Shown here: piece after piece, positions 10,636-21,099 of the stretch
Layout: every line of letters begins with the position of its first letter
How positions within the stretch are numbered: the first letter of the stretch is position 1
Assembly: GCA_021307315.1 (NCBI GenBank)
Contig: JAJSPD010000016.1
Span: 310,001-374,000 of the forward strand
Length of the DNA stretch: 64,000 nt
Direction: 5' to 3'
DNA from: Bisporella sp. PMI_857
Taxonomy: Eukaryota > Ascomycota > Leotiomycetes > Helotiales > Helotiaceae
Notes under the pieces: model-generated
What the model saw: only the letters and a program-made list of their open reading frames with translations
Databases searched by the model: none
Told to the model about the DNA's origin: nothing
Made by a program: the position numbers and the translations under genes

Positions 10636-11241
10636 TCAACTCTCATCGTCATCCACAAGTTCCTGTACCTTGGCACCTTGGCTGTTCTTGAGCGCCTTGT
10701 CCTTACTATCAGCCTGCGAGACCGCAAGATTAACATGTTGTCCAAACCACAGAGATAGAGGCAATTTCTTACCATTGACTGCCTCTCAGCATCAGTGTCT
10801 GGACTTCCAAGAACGTCGATGATCAATTTGATGAGTTTCTGTTGTGTACCATCTTCCTCATTGAATCTCTCCTCGAACTCTTCGATCACTGGAGCTAGAG
10901 CTTCAGGGTTTGTCGGTCGGAGATTGATGATCATCAAAATCTCGGTCTTGGTGAGTTTGAATTCCCGAAGCGCTGAAAAAATCTTGGAGAAGGTCTCATC
11001 GTTGTAAGGAAGAGGCTTGACCGCGAGTGGTGATGGTGCTTCCTCAAGATATTCCGCTAGCTATTGCTTGGTCAGCGACGTGGAAATTGATCGACACCAC
11101 ACTAAGACATACCTCTCTGACAACAGTGTTCAGATTGCCAGGTCCTTTCTTACCATCTTTTCGAGGTGCAGTGAGCTTCAGTAAATGCTTGTGAACTTCG
11201 TAGTTGGTCAATTGTCCCGATTGCGCTTCTAAGATCTTCAT
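10636..11241 (-). CDS. RPC17: RNA polymerase III subunit RPC17/RPC9 (Rpb4 family)
   Basis: Three exons (11241-11113, 11060-10773, 10713-10636) give 164 residues. The N-terminus MKILEAQSGQLTNYEVHKHL and the phrase GPGNLNTVVRE are typical of the C17/CRCP subunit. The second exon carries KLTKTEILMIINLRPTNPE, the HRDC-like Rpb4 core that contacts the partner subunit C25 in the Pol III stalk. The stalk acts in promoter opening and initiation of tRNA and 5S transcription. A short acidic tail (ELVDDDES) ends the protein. Introns are 52 and 59 nt with canonical borders. The gene is divergent from PRPP synthetase, with 582 bp between starts. Confidence 0.9.
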
Positions 11242-11823
11242 CTTAGCTGAGCTCTCCCTGGTGTATTGTAGCGGTGATTTGGATAATCTTTCTTTTCGAG
11301 ACCCAGACTACTGTATAAGTAACTTCACCAAGAAAAGCTGTGTAAAATCAAGATAATCACAAGCCTCAGCCTTGCGAAAACCCAAAGTTCTATTGTCGGC
11401 TTTTGCTTGCTTTTAGCAGTTCTTGATTTGTTCATTCGAGTCATGTGCTCTGGCCTCGCTGCAAGGCTGTGGCGGGGTAAGCGGAGCAGTTTGGTCGCTT
11501 TACCGGATCAGGCTAGCCTATGATGGTAACCGATCCTCGAATAGCATTTTTTTTTCCTGCAGCACGACATCCATCTCCTCCATTGTTTGACATACACTCT
11601 ACTCCCGATGGCCCAAATGTTTCAAGCCAGACGAGATCTGACCCCTCCGTCCTTATAGCCTCTGAGTGCTCTAGCACCGCAAGCGACTCTGCACCTATTA
11701 ACTGTCTCGCCCCCAAAATTCTAGCCGCGGCAACCCACTTTCAGCTCGTCTGCCTCTACAAATAGCCCAGCCCAGTCTCTTCATCTGAACCTCACACGGC
11801 CAACTCTTTTCTTAGATTCAACC
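11242..11823. promoter_or_regulatory. shared upstream region of RPC17 and PRPP synthetase
   Basis: This 582-bp gap separates two divergent start codons. The part just before the PRPP synthetase ATG is pyrimidine-rich (TCTCTTCATC, CAACTC), as is common at fungal start sites. No specific operator is identifiable by eye. Confidence 0.45.
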
Positions 11824-13202
11824 ATGGTTCGTAACATAGTTGTGTTGGGTGGCAACTCCCATCCCAAGCTTATAGAAAATATCTGCAACAATCTCGGTCT
11901 GCCACCTTGCAATCGTATTTTGAACAAGTTTTCTGGTGGAGAAAGTCGACTCGAAATACAAGATTCAGTTCGCGGGAAGGATGTTTACATCATACAATCT
12001 GGAGCAGGAAAGGTAAACGATCATTTTGTTGATCTATGTATTATGATCTCAGCCTGCAAAACTGGATCGGCAAAGAAAGTTACGGCAGTCCTTCCATTGT
12101 TTCCCTATTCACGACAACCCGACATCCCATACAATAAGATTGGTGCGCCACTTGCAAAAACCCCATCTGGTCCCAACAAAGACTTCACATTTGAGAGCCG
12201 GCCGGTCACACCAGGTCCGGGACAACCACAATCCCAAGGTCTTAGTAATGGCATGGACAATCTACATAAAAAGCTTGGCAAGACTGCGCACGAACAGCAG
12301 AATAGTCCTTTATACAGCCCTCAAATGTCGAACGGCATCACTCCAAAGCGCACAGATACAATGGACTCTCTTCAATCTTCAGGAAGTGGACGAAGCCGAG
12401 AAAGTAATTACCAACAACCTGCTTTCACCACCCATGATGATCCCTCAACTCACTCGAAAGAAGCTAGAGCCGTCTTCAAGCCGAAGCCAGGATATAAACA
12501 ATGGGTCGCACAAGCCGGTACTCTAGTTGCAGATCTCCTAACATGTGCTGGCGCTGATCATATCATTACAATGGACTTACACGATCCCCAATACCAGGGA
12601 TTTTTCGATATCCCAGTTGATAATCTGTACGGAAAGTTTCTCTTGAAAAGATATATCTTGAGCAACATCCCGGATTTCAGAAGTGCTATCATCGTCAGCC
12701 CAGATGCTGGTGGTGCAAAGAGAGCAACAGCCATTGCGGATGACCTGAATATGGAGTTCGCATTGATCCACAAGGTAAAACTTCCCCATGCTCTAAACTT
12801 GCGCACACTCATCTCCTCTAGGAACGTCGACCTACCCGCATCACAGACCGTCAAAATGCCACAATGATGCTTGTCGGAGATGTTGCGGACAAAGTCTGTA
12901 TTCTCGTCGATGACTTGGCCGATACCTCCAACACCATTACCAGAGCCGCCAAGCTGTTGAAAAAGCAAGGTGCTACTCGTGTCTATGCTTTGCTCACACA
13001 TGGCGTATTCAGCGGTGATGCGATTGAGCGAATCAATGCCTCTGCCCTGGATAAGGTCATTGTTACAAATAGCGTTCCCCAAGACGAACACAAGGCCATA
13101 TGCCCCAAGCTGGAAGTTCTGGAGGTTGGTCAGGTCTTCGCCGAGGCAATCCGTCGCGTTCACCACGGAGAATCTATTAGCGCCCTTTTCTGGGACACAT
13201 AG
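11824..13202 (+). CDS. ribose-phosphate pyrophosphokinase (PRPP synthetase) with large fungal insertion
   Basis: Two exons (11824-12774, 12822-13202) give 443 residues; the 47-nt intron has GTAAAA and CTCTAG borders. The enzyme makes PRPP from ribose 5-phosphate and ATP for nucleotide, His and Trp synthesis in the cytosol. Visible family motifs are [20 protein letters not shown], the region ending [27 protein letters not shown], and the PRPP loop [10 protein letters not shown] (usual form DDMADTxGT). About 110 residues rich in Ser, Pro and Gln are inserted after FPYSRQ (about residues 100-215). This corresponds to the non-homologous regions of yeast Prs1/Prs5-type subunits, so it is probably one subunit of a heteromeric enzyme; which paralogue cannot be told here. 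Confidence 0.9.
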
Positions 13203-14200
13203 AAACAGGATCATACTGTAAACTTTTTCCCAATATCTCATCTGGAGCGTCATTTGGTGGCTGCATTTCTTTCATTTTCATGGCGTTAATGGATAATCTT
13301 GCTGATGGAAACTTGGGTATCGGATAGAGAGCTCGCGCCTCAGTACCTGCATGTTCCATACAATTGCTATACCCATCAACTGCTTAGCAGATCAGATCCT
13401 ACTCACTTTCCGAGTAAATGTGGAAGGGCTGGACAAACGATCTTCAGTCTCAATTTTGAACGCTTTCCCAAGTGCTGGTCAGGCGTAGATGTAGATTACA
13501 TACCCTTCATAGATTAATAAGAGTTGTGAAGGAGATTTATTAAAGTCGCTTACTGAAGTGCTGTCCGTGATTTGGGTATGTGTATGTATATTTATGTTTA
13601 TATATTTTATATATTTTGGGTATTTGCACAAGTCTCCGAGTTGTAGTTTCATCAGTCGCTTGAACCCAGCTCAGCTAAATCAAGAACCTGTGCGATTCAC
13701 CATAGACAAAGACCTCCAATCGGATAATAAAGCACCTTTCATACAGTAGTAACCTCATGCAAGGATGGAGCGCTCAGCATCATTTCTATCTTTCTTACTA
13801 ATGTAATAAGCTGGCATGGCATGGCATGTTAAGGCAAATGGCTTATATCCCGGACTCTTCTGGTTCGCCTAAGCACTGTAAATGAACGATCCAGGCTGGG
13901 TATATGCTCATGCAGCTGCGTATACCAGATTCGGGCAGTGCAGAATGATAGTTTCTGTAAATCCCTGACAACTCGCCTTAACAGCAATAGAACGTTTCCC
14001 GAGACTTAAGGAGCCCGATTACTGTCTTTCTGCAACATGATTATATCTTTCGTAAAAGCTTCTTGATACCGCAAGTCTCCTAACACAGCAGATACATAAG
14101 ACCGCCTTCTGCCAGCATATGTCTTCCTCTCGATACATTCTAATTCTCGAACATCCAAACTCCAGCATAACCTGAAAGCGTATTCCCGAATTCATCATAG
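13203..14200. other. intergenic, nothing recognised
   Basis: Downstream region of PRPP synthetase. A TA-rich run lies at 13571-13625 and a small GGCATGGCAT repeat near 13815. No gene is supported. Confidence 0.45.
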
Positions 14201-14204
14201 CATT

Positions 14205-14560
14205 GCCCGAAGACCGCGAACCTAACAAGCCAACCGGACGCTATTTCTGCGGGAAAATCAGGTTAGAATACATAGGAAGTCTAAAAAGAACCGTATGTTA
14301 AACCCCTGTCTTCTGAGTAATCAGAAAAACGCATAAATCCCTATCACTTGACACAGGAACTCTGTCACTACGATAACTGCCGCCACTCCACCGTCTCCAG
14401 ATACAGCTATAACATCATCGTCCCAAGCTCCACCTTCAATGTCACGGGCATCACCAAAACATACACCGTCAAAGGCGCCAGCGGGAAAGCTGTCGCAAAC
14501 TGTTTCTGTGGTGATTACGGTTAGTACTTTTTCTGCCGATGAGCTTATCGAGTGCGCGAT
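14205..14560 (+). pseudogene. remnant of a GFA/CENP-V-family (Mss4-fold) zinc protein
   Basis: Two exon-like blocks, split by an intron with GTATGT and GACACAG borders (about 14291-14354), read ..TGRYFCGKIRLEYIG.. and ..LCHYDNCRHS.., SYNIIVPSSTFNVTGITKTY and NCFCGDYG. This is the order of the glutathione-dependent formaldehyde-activating (GFA) family. The family's zinc ligands are CxC, CxCxxC and CxxC. Here one Cys of each is Tyr (RYFC, CHYDNC, CGDYG), and each change is explained by G-to-A (TGT/TGC to TAT/TAC). A TAG follows CGDYG; the next frame continues with STFSADELIE, so a frameshift is also likely. I infer a dead gene. The family name does not prove a formaldehyde role. Confidence 0.6.
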
Positions 14561-14979
14561 TTCGGTCTTGTTTTCATCTTGGCGTTTAGGGGGGTTTTGA
14601 TGTGCATCATCTAGATGTCCACCATATCCCGCTGCGCGGTATGTGTTGTGCGCTGACAAAGCATACCATTCATCCTCCATAGAACCGCTATAGGTGATTT
14701 CAAAGCTATGTCTACTAATCTTGAGAATGGCGAAGAAGGATTTGGCAAGATAAACACAAAATCCGCGTAGTGTGACATGTGTGATTTGTAGCTGCTTAAA
14801 ACTAACGTTTGCAAGAACGAGCGCTTTGCCTTAGCTCCAACTAATAAGACTAGAAGTGTTTACAGTTTTGAGCAAAGTCGAAATCAACTCTGGGTTAGTG
14901 TTTCAGCGGGTCGAAATGTTAGCCTTAGATAATTGTGGCTTTAAGTTAATCATACAGATACTGAACGAGAGGCTAAACC

Positions 14980-16140
14980 AAGAAGCTTGATCGACAATAC
15001 GGAGGCAGGCCATGAGAGCAGTTGGCACCAGCCGCGCAAAGCTCCTGCCCTCTCAAATATAGAGTTCGGATGCTTATTCAGGAGGGAAATGGAATATTAT
15101 CCACTGCTTCCTATGCCTCCTTCAGGATTGGAGTTACTCGTTATGGAACATGGTCTTGGCCTTTTAGATCTTTCAGCGCTGACGTCGATACACATAGGTC
15201 CAACGTGTGTACCGCGCAATCCACACTTTGAAGAGTCTCATTAATCTTTTTGGAGAACCTCAGAAGCTCTTTCTCGGAGCCTACCCGCTTACCCGCTTAC
15301 CCGGCATGCCGGCACTTTTTGAGGCATTCACGCAAAGTCAATCTTTTGATAACAAGTCGGCTTACTCTCCGTCTTCAGCCTGTGAACACCTCACAATCCC
15401 AACTCTGGGCGCCCATACTGGTGGAGCTTCACATATAATTCAATTTAGAGACACTCTAAGATTCACTACAGACTTTGAGCAAGCGCTGCTGATGGCGTTA
15501 GCGTACTCTATAGTACGTCGATCTTCTCTGAGCGTATGACGATGGCTTCTCACATCTGTTTTTAGGCGGCAGAGGCGCTTCTGATCAATGAGAAATGTTG
15601 TTTCGACGACCCCCGTTGGACAAATGTATTACAGTCTAGTCGCGATTCCCCTGAGATCTTCACGAATAGATCCGAACTTGGCATCTCTCTTCTACTCCTC
15701 ATGATCAGAGTCCCTGCTGTTGCCAAAAGAGTCGGCCATGTGGTCGTTATACAAGACATCCTTCAAGACTCAGATTTTGATACCATAGCTGCTGATGTGC
15801 GTAATATAAGAACAAGCATTATCGCATAGAGTTGGTGGTATAACACTGAACTCATTGTTTATGGTGATGCTATGACTAATTTGACTAAAGGCACTGGCGA
15901 CTTCAGTAACTGGTGGGTGCTTTTGGACATCTCGATTATCATCAACATTCTCGCAAGCCGAATGCTGTTTGCCATTGCCCCCCAGGACCGAGCCTTGCTC
16001 GAGGAGGAAGTGCAAAATCTCGCAGTGGAGTTAAAGGGATTGCAGGGCTTGGTGGGAGAGAATCGCCGCGCCAGGTTCTATCTAGCCTAGAAAGCGAGGA
16101 TTGCGGATGCTGCTATCACAGTAAATGAACTTTGTTGCTG
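14980..16140 (+). pseudogene. degraded coding remnant, possibly a fungal transcription-factor-like protein
   Basis: Several plus-strand stretches look coding but are interrupted. One is 15207-15539, which includes LFGEPQKLFLGAYPLTRLPG. Another is 15872-16090, with a helical segment (LLDISIIINILASRM, then RALLEEEVQNLAVELKGLQG). The latter runs into ..RARFYLA, a TAG, and then continues in frame as KARIADAAITVNE. The TAG is what a CAG (Gln) codon becomes by C-to-T. The C-terminal pattern reminds me of fungal-specific regulatory proteins, but I cannot name the family. Splice sites linking the pieces are not convincing, so a gene remnant is more likely than a working gene. Confidence 0.35.
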
Positions 16141-16781
16141 AAGTGAATAGTGGAAGAGTGGTTCGACCCTGGGTATTGGAGAGTTTTTGTGAAATGCTAG
16201 GAAGGAAGTGTTGTGATGGAGTTTTGCTGTGCCGTGGCTCCGTAATTGGCTTTGACCATAATCTGTGGTGTGTAAGGCAGCCTTATGTGCTGCTACAGCT
16301 GTCATTCGTATATACTATGCACAAAAGTGGGCATAATGTGGAGGAAAAGCTGCATCAGATCCGCTACAGTCACATTATTATTGTATTATTGAAAGAGGGC
16401 AGAAGCTTTGACCCTGCATAGGGCCACGAGAACTACTCAACTGAGATCTGCCAGAGGAGACGGTCATCCAGTCGCTTCTAACGCCGCAAGAGTAAAGAAT
16501 GCGCGAAATAGAAATGGTCACACGCCACAAGAAGGAAAAGAGATTAGATGTCATAATCAATAACTTTTGGTCTCACTTTAGTGGACATCCCGTCAGGAGC
16601 AAAGGGCGAGTTACTATTAAGTCCACTCTATTTGCTAAGCACAGGCATTCCCTCTACCACCAGCCAGAGTGACCAGCTGCAGAGTATCTTTCCTCATAAG
16701 TGCCATAACAAGTTGACCCTTCCTGAGTGGAAAATCTCAAGATGCAGCAAATGAGTTTTTTGTTTTTTTTGGTAAATGGTT
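16141..16781. other. intergenic downstream of RPS0
   Basis: No gene is recognised. The right end is the 3' UTR of RPS0 and includes a T-run near 16757-16771. Confidence 0.45.
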
Positions 16782-17730
16782 TTACCACTGCTCAGAGGCC
16801 TTGGCATCAGTCGCACCCCACTCGGTTCCTGGAGCCCCTGCTGGTGCAGCAGCTCCCCACTCCTCAGTCGATGCCTCCCATCCAGCTCCCTCTCCAGTGG
16901 CAGCAGGCGCGGCAGAGCCTGGGAAACCACCAGATCCGCCAGTAACTTCCCAATCTGCACCAGCTTGGCCACCAAATCCAGCATCGGCGGCGGCTTCGTC
17001 CTTGACAACAGCCTCCTCCTCCTTGTTCTCTTCGGCCTCGGGGTCACGGTAGAAGTACAAATCAACCATGACATCCCACTCAGCCTCGCGACTCGCGATG
17101 GAGCCACGGAGACGGAGAACCTCACGGGCAAGCATCCACCAGATCAAACCAATAGCGTGACGACCCTTGTTGTTAGTTGGGATCGCAACGTCGACGAACT
17201 CGGTTGGGGAATCGGTATCGCAGAGGGCAATGACAGGAATGTTGACATAGGAAGCCTCCTTGATAGCTTGGGCGTCGGTGCGGGGATCGGTGACAATGAT
17301 AAGACGGGGTTCCTTGAACGAGCGGGTGATGTAGTTGGTGAAGTTACCTGGGGTGAAACGACCAGCAATTGGGGAGGCACCAGTGTGTGCGGCGAACTTC
17401 AAGACTGCACGCTGACCATAGGGACGAGCAGAAATAACGCAGATGTCGGCTGGGTTGTCAACGGCTGCGATAATGCGGGCAGCGAGGACGATCTTCTCCC
17501 TGTAGCAGAGATATTAGAATCATGGTATGTTAAAACGCAAATCGCACACCCGTTACATACCATGTCTTGCCAACGTTGATAATGTTAACTCCATCAGGAC
17601 GAGTCTTCCAGAGGTACGGGTTCATGTGCACTTGAATATTGCGAGAACCAATGTGAGCTTGAGCTGCTAAGAGCATCTCAATATCTTGTGAGGTGGCATT
17701 GAAAATAGGTGGGAGATTTGAGGGCGCCAT
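16782..17730 (-). CDS. RPS0: 40S ribosomal protein S0 (uS2, RPSA family)
   Basis: Two exons (17730-17561, 17499-16782) give 295 residues; the 61-nt intron splits the Trp codon of GKTW. The sequence shows the eukaryotic uS2 core: [75 protein letters not shown] and [26 protein letters not shown]. The C-terminal 75 residues are the usual acidic, Gly/Ala/Trp-rich tail with repeated E-W. It is a structural protein of the small subunit, needed for late 18S maturation. GC content and codon choice are biased as expected for a highly expressed gene. Confidence 0.97.
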
Positions 17731-18207
17731 GGTTGCGATTGTCTTTCTGCGAGGAGGATGCGAACTTCTACAAGTTTTTGAAAATTGGTGTTGTGCGTTA
17801 AGCGGTTGTGGCGGCCGCGTTTTAGCGTGCATGCTGCCAAGCTCTTTTGGGACCCTCACTGGCACTCATCGCCTCAGGCCACAATCTTGTAGAGTGAGAA
17901 CAGTGTGGCCTGTGCTTTACCATTTTCTCAACTTTGTCGACAAATAACGGAGACAAGATTTTATCCACCATCCTCAGAATTTGTAGATACTACTATAAGA
18001 CCCTATAGTTACTTGTTTCCTTTAATTTGAGCCATTGAATTATTGTGGTTGCCTTCCAATCTTCTGTCTCGCCAGATATGACTTGCTTGTTGCGTTGAAC
18101 TTAAAAGAAGTAAGCTAGTCTCGAAAGGGCACTTGCAGGCGTAAATTATTTCGACTGAACATTGATCTTGAAAGGAGGAGATATTGAGACTCCATCAGCA
18201 ATCGAAG
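17731..18207. promoter_or_regulatory. shared upstream region of RPS0 and mitochondrial uS15
   Basis: 477 bp between two divergent start codons. No known ribosomal-gene element is unambiguous by eye. Confidence 0.4.
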
Positions 18208-19194
18208 ATGCCTCCACGAATATCTGTACCATCGCGGCTAGGAGTATCAAGCCGTATGTTATGATACCAACTACACGATTTCACCAGGCTAACTTAATTT
18301 ATAGTATGTCTACGACCGGCTCGGGCATCAAATGGACCGCTTCCTTTGACATCAGTAGCCAATGCCTCGACAAATGCTCAAAAGAGGAAACATAGAGATC
18401 CATATGCGCTGGCTCAAGCAAGGCAGCGTAAGCTGGCTAATGAAGTCAGACAAGCAGTCCTCAAGAAGGAGAGAACAGAAGCATTAGGAGATTCAGTACG
18501 AGGCAAAACTACACCTTTTATAGAGTCATTTGATACCGCTGGAGGATCAGTAGCTGCCGGCACACCGATCACGTCAGCAAACGACGCTCTTTTAAATTTC
18601 TTTTTGACGCCAGACGAGCTTAAGAAATCTATCGAGAACTCCTATGAATTATCCGCACCAATTCCGCAACCAGAGCATCTTCGAGATCCAAACAAGGAGA
18701 AAGAGGCCAAAGAGCGATATGTGCGAGAGCATGCCGTAGCAGCAGAAGCATTGGCTCGCATTACTAACCTCGATAACGCGAGTCAGAAGGAGAGGACAAG
18801 AGTCAATATCAGGAGATGTATAGAGTCATTCGGTCGGCACAATACAGATTTGACCTTGAAGCCCAGGGCGCCGACAAACCCTATGCTGCAGGAAGGCAAG
18901 GCGCCATTGCCAGAGAAGACGCCCAGAGCTGGCCCGGATACTGGGAGTTCGGAGGTGCAAATCTCCATTCTTACTGCGAAGATCAGAGCACTGGCAAACC
19001 AGATGGAGAATGATATGTCGGGCAAGGATACCAAGGATAAGATTAACAAGAGGAATTTGAGGTTGATGGTACACAAGAGACAGAAATTGTTGAGGTACTT
19101 ACGAAAGAAGGAACGTGGGGGTGAGAGATGGCAGAACTTGATTGAGACATTGGGATTGACTGAGGGTACTTGGAAGGGCGAGATTAGTCTGTAA
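18208..19194 (+). CDS. mitochondrial ribosomal protein uS15m (MRPS28-like)
   Basis: Two exons (18208-18253, 18305-19194) give 311 residues. The start MPPRISVPSRLGVSS begins a basic, Ser/Arg-rich presequence suited to mitochondrial import. The S15 domain occupies the C-terminal third: SEVQISILTAKIRALANQM, then the basic KINKRNLRLMVHKRQKLLRYLRKK, ending with WQNLIETLGL. The bacterial protein is about 90 residues; the long N-terminal extension is normal for fungal mitochondrial homologues. It binds the small-subunit rRNA in the central domain. The intron has GTATGT and TTATAG borders and splits a Leu codon. Confidence 0.88.
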
Positions 19195-19407
19195 GATACG
19201 CGAAGAGAGAGTTGGACATGTATAAAAAATATGTACGAAACGAGGGCAAATATTCGAATGCCAGAGAATAATTTCATGTTAAGAGATTTCATATTGTGAT
19301 TACACGGCTCAATGATTGTGAGATAGTTTCAACTCTACGCCTCCCATACCATACGCCAATTCTTCATTTCAATAGTCGATTTTTGCAAGGATACACTAAT
19401 ACACGTC

Positions 19408-20656
19408 CTAGAATACACTAATGTAATTACCAATTCGCTCTTTCTGGTTTTGTGCTATGCACTCCGCAATCCAAGTAATGTTACGGGTTTCCTGTCACAA
19501 AATCAGCTGCTTAGCATATATAAAGGTCATCGATGAGCGTACCTGTTCTCGTAACTTTACCCATGCATACACAATCGAATATGTGAACTGTCGCGTGAAT
19601 GCGCTTTTCGAGATCTCCATTTCCTTTTGTAGGAACATGTCTTCCAAACTCTTTCCCTCTCCGCCAACGCCTCCACTCATGTTCCCAGCTCCGCTACTAT
19701 TACCTTGTCCCAAACCAGTTTGATCGAAGTACGTCTTGTAGTCATTTATACCATCAACAGCCAATCTAACACCCTCAATATCGTCCGCCCTTGAAAGCAT
19801 ATATGACCCTTCAGGGTAAAGACGGCCAAAACCAGGATACAGCTTCTTGCGCTTCTCCTTTGTAAGCTCTGTTCCAAACGAATTCAGAGTGATATTGATG
19901 GCTCGTCGATCAGCCTCGAACTCGAGCATTTCATTCATGACCTCTGCGGTTGGCGTTCCAGCTATATCTGGATCTGTGTTGACAAAATTGTGGAAGTCCT
20001 CGAGATAATTCTTGTACAGTGTATTTCTGATAATCTCGATGTTCAGCTCGTCCAAATCCTGGTGGCTCAAGCTCCCCTTGAAGTATGGTGCAAGTGGTGT
20101 CTCGATCAGAACACTGTTGTAGAGCTCCTCAATATTCGTCGCTACGCATAGTACTGGCAATGTCTCAAACCAACCAAGCGGGTGGCATCTTTCAAGGAGT
20201 TCGCGAGTGTCTCTTTCATGTAGGGTCCCAGTGATCAAAAGTGCTACATTATCGATCATATATCCATAGGTGAGATAATCCATAAACGTCGCAAAGGATC
20301 CTACAGCATTGGCTCGTAGGTATCTGAACTCTGAAATCAGCTTCTCGGTGGTCTTTGCGGCAAGTATGGAGGTGGAAGGATTGGGTGGAAGTGCCGCAAG
20401 GAAGTCGCCATAAGCAGGGCCAAGTTGAAGCTTTAAGTCTGGTCGCTATCAGCATTGTTTTGTATCTTGAGCAGCTTCTAAGTACCATCTATCGTTTCGC
20501 ATTGTGTCAAGTTGGCGTAGTTTTGCCCTGTCAAAAGTCCATTGCGATAACCTCTAATGATGCCTTCTATGTAGCTAATTGTAGTTAGCAGGTATGTTGG
20601 CTAGCTTCGGGGAATTTTGCGCACCCATTGTTGACATTGAAGAAGAGCCCCTCCAT
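19408..20656 (-). CDS. VMA6: V-type H+-ATPase subunit d (Vma6)
   Basis: Four exons (20656-20625, 20574-20486, 20438-19543, 19491-19408) give 366 residues. The start [11 protein letters not shown] is joined to [19 protein letters not shown] and [20 protein letters not shown], all highly conserved in subunit d. The end reads [22 protein letters not shown]. Subunit d caps the membrane c-ring on the cytosolic side and couples it to the central stalk, so it is required for vacuolar acidification. The first donor is GTGCGC, weaker than the usual GTANGT, but the joined frame is exact. A Gly/Ser-rich loop ([19 protein letters not shown]) sits late in the protein. The gene is convergent with uS15m and divergent from NOP58. 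Confidence 0.95.
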
Positions 20657-21099
20657 CTTTTGAGATTGAGAAAGAGATCTTGAAAGTTGAGGCGATTCTA
20701 GTTCGTGAACTGGAGTTGTAGGTTAGCTCATGTAGGCAGCTCTTAATGGCGTTCCGGATAAAGAACGGCCCGGAAGTGTCTTGGCACAGCCACTTCAGCA
20801 GAATTTTAAACTTAAGAGATAATATAAGTCATTGCAGTCAGAGCCTACGATTGGATCTATTACAATCATGATCCTAAAGACAAATTTCGGTAAATAGTGC
20901 GTCGCAGCCATCTTGCAAAACCGCATGAATGAAATGACTGGCTGAAGTCACGTGAAATTAAAGTTGCGCTAGACTTTAACTGGCTTAGATTTTATAAGTT
21001 TCCGTTGCCATGAAATTTTATGAATTTTTTGGAGCTTCACGACAAGAAATTCAACAGCACGGTCTAGCACCATAACGACATACAGCTCAAGCAGTCACA
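20657..21099. promoter_or_regulatory. shared upstream region of VMA6 and NOP58
   Basis: 443 bp between divergent start codons. AT-rich with runs such as GAAATTTTATGAATTTTTT near 21010; no specific factor site is assigned. Confidence 0.4.

Noticed and set aside
12558..13253. Minus-strand 231-codon frame over PRPP synthetase
   Set aside because: It is antisense to the conserved catalytic exon and lacks family motifs.
14321..14680. Minus-strand 119-codon frame
   Set aside because: It is the shadow of the plus-strand GFA-family remnant, which has recognisable motifs.
16776..17579. Plus-strand 267-codon frame over RPS0
   Set aside because: It is the complement of a highly conserved ribosomal protein gene with biased codons.
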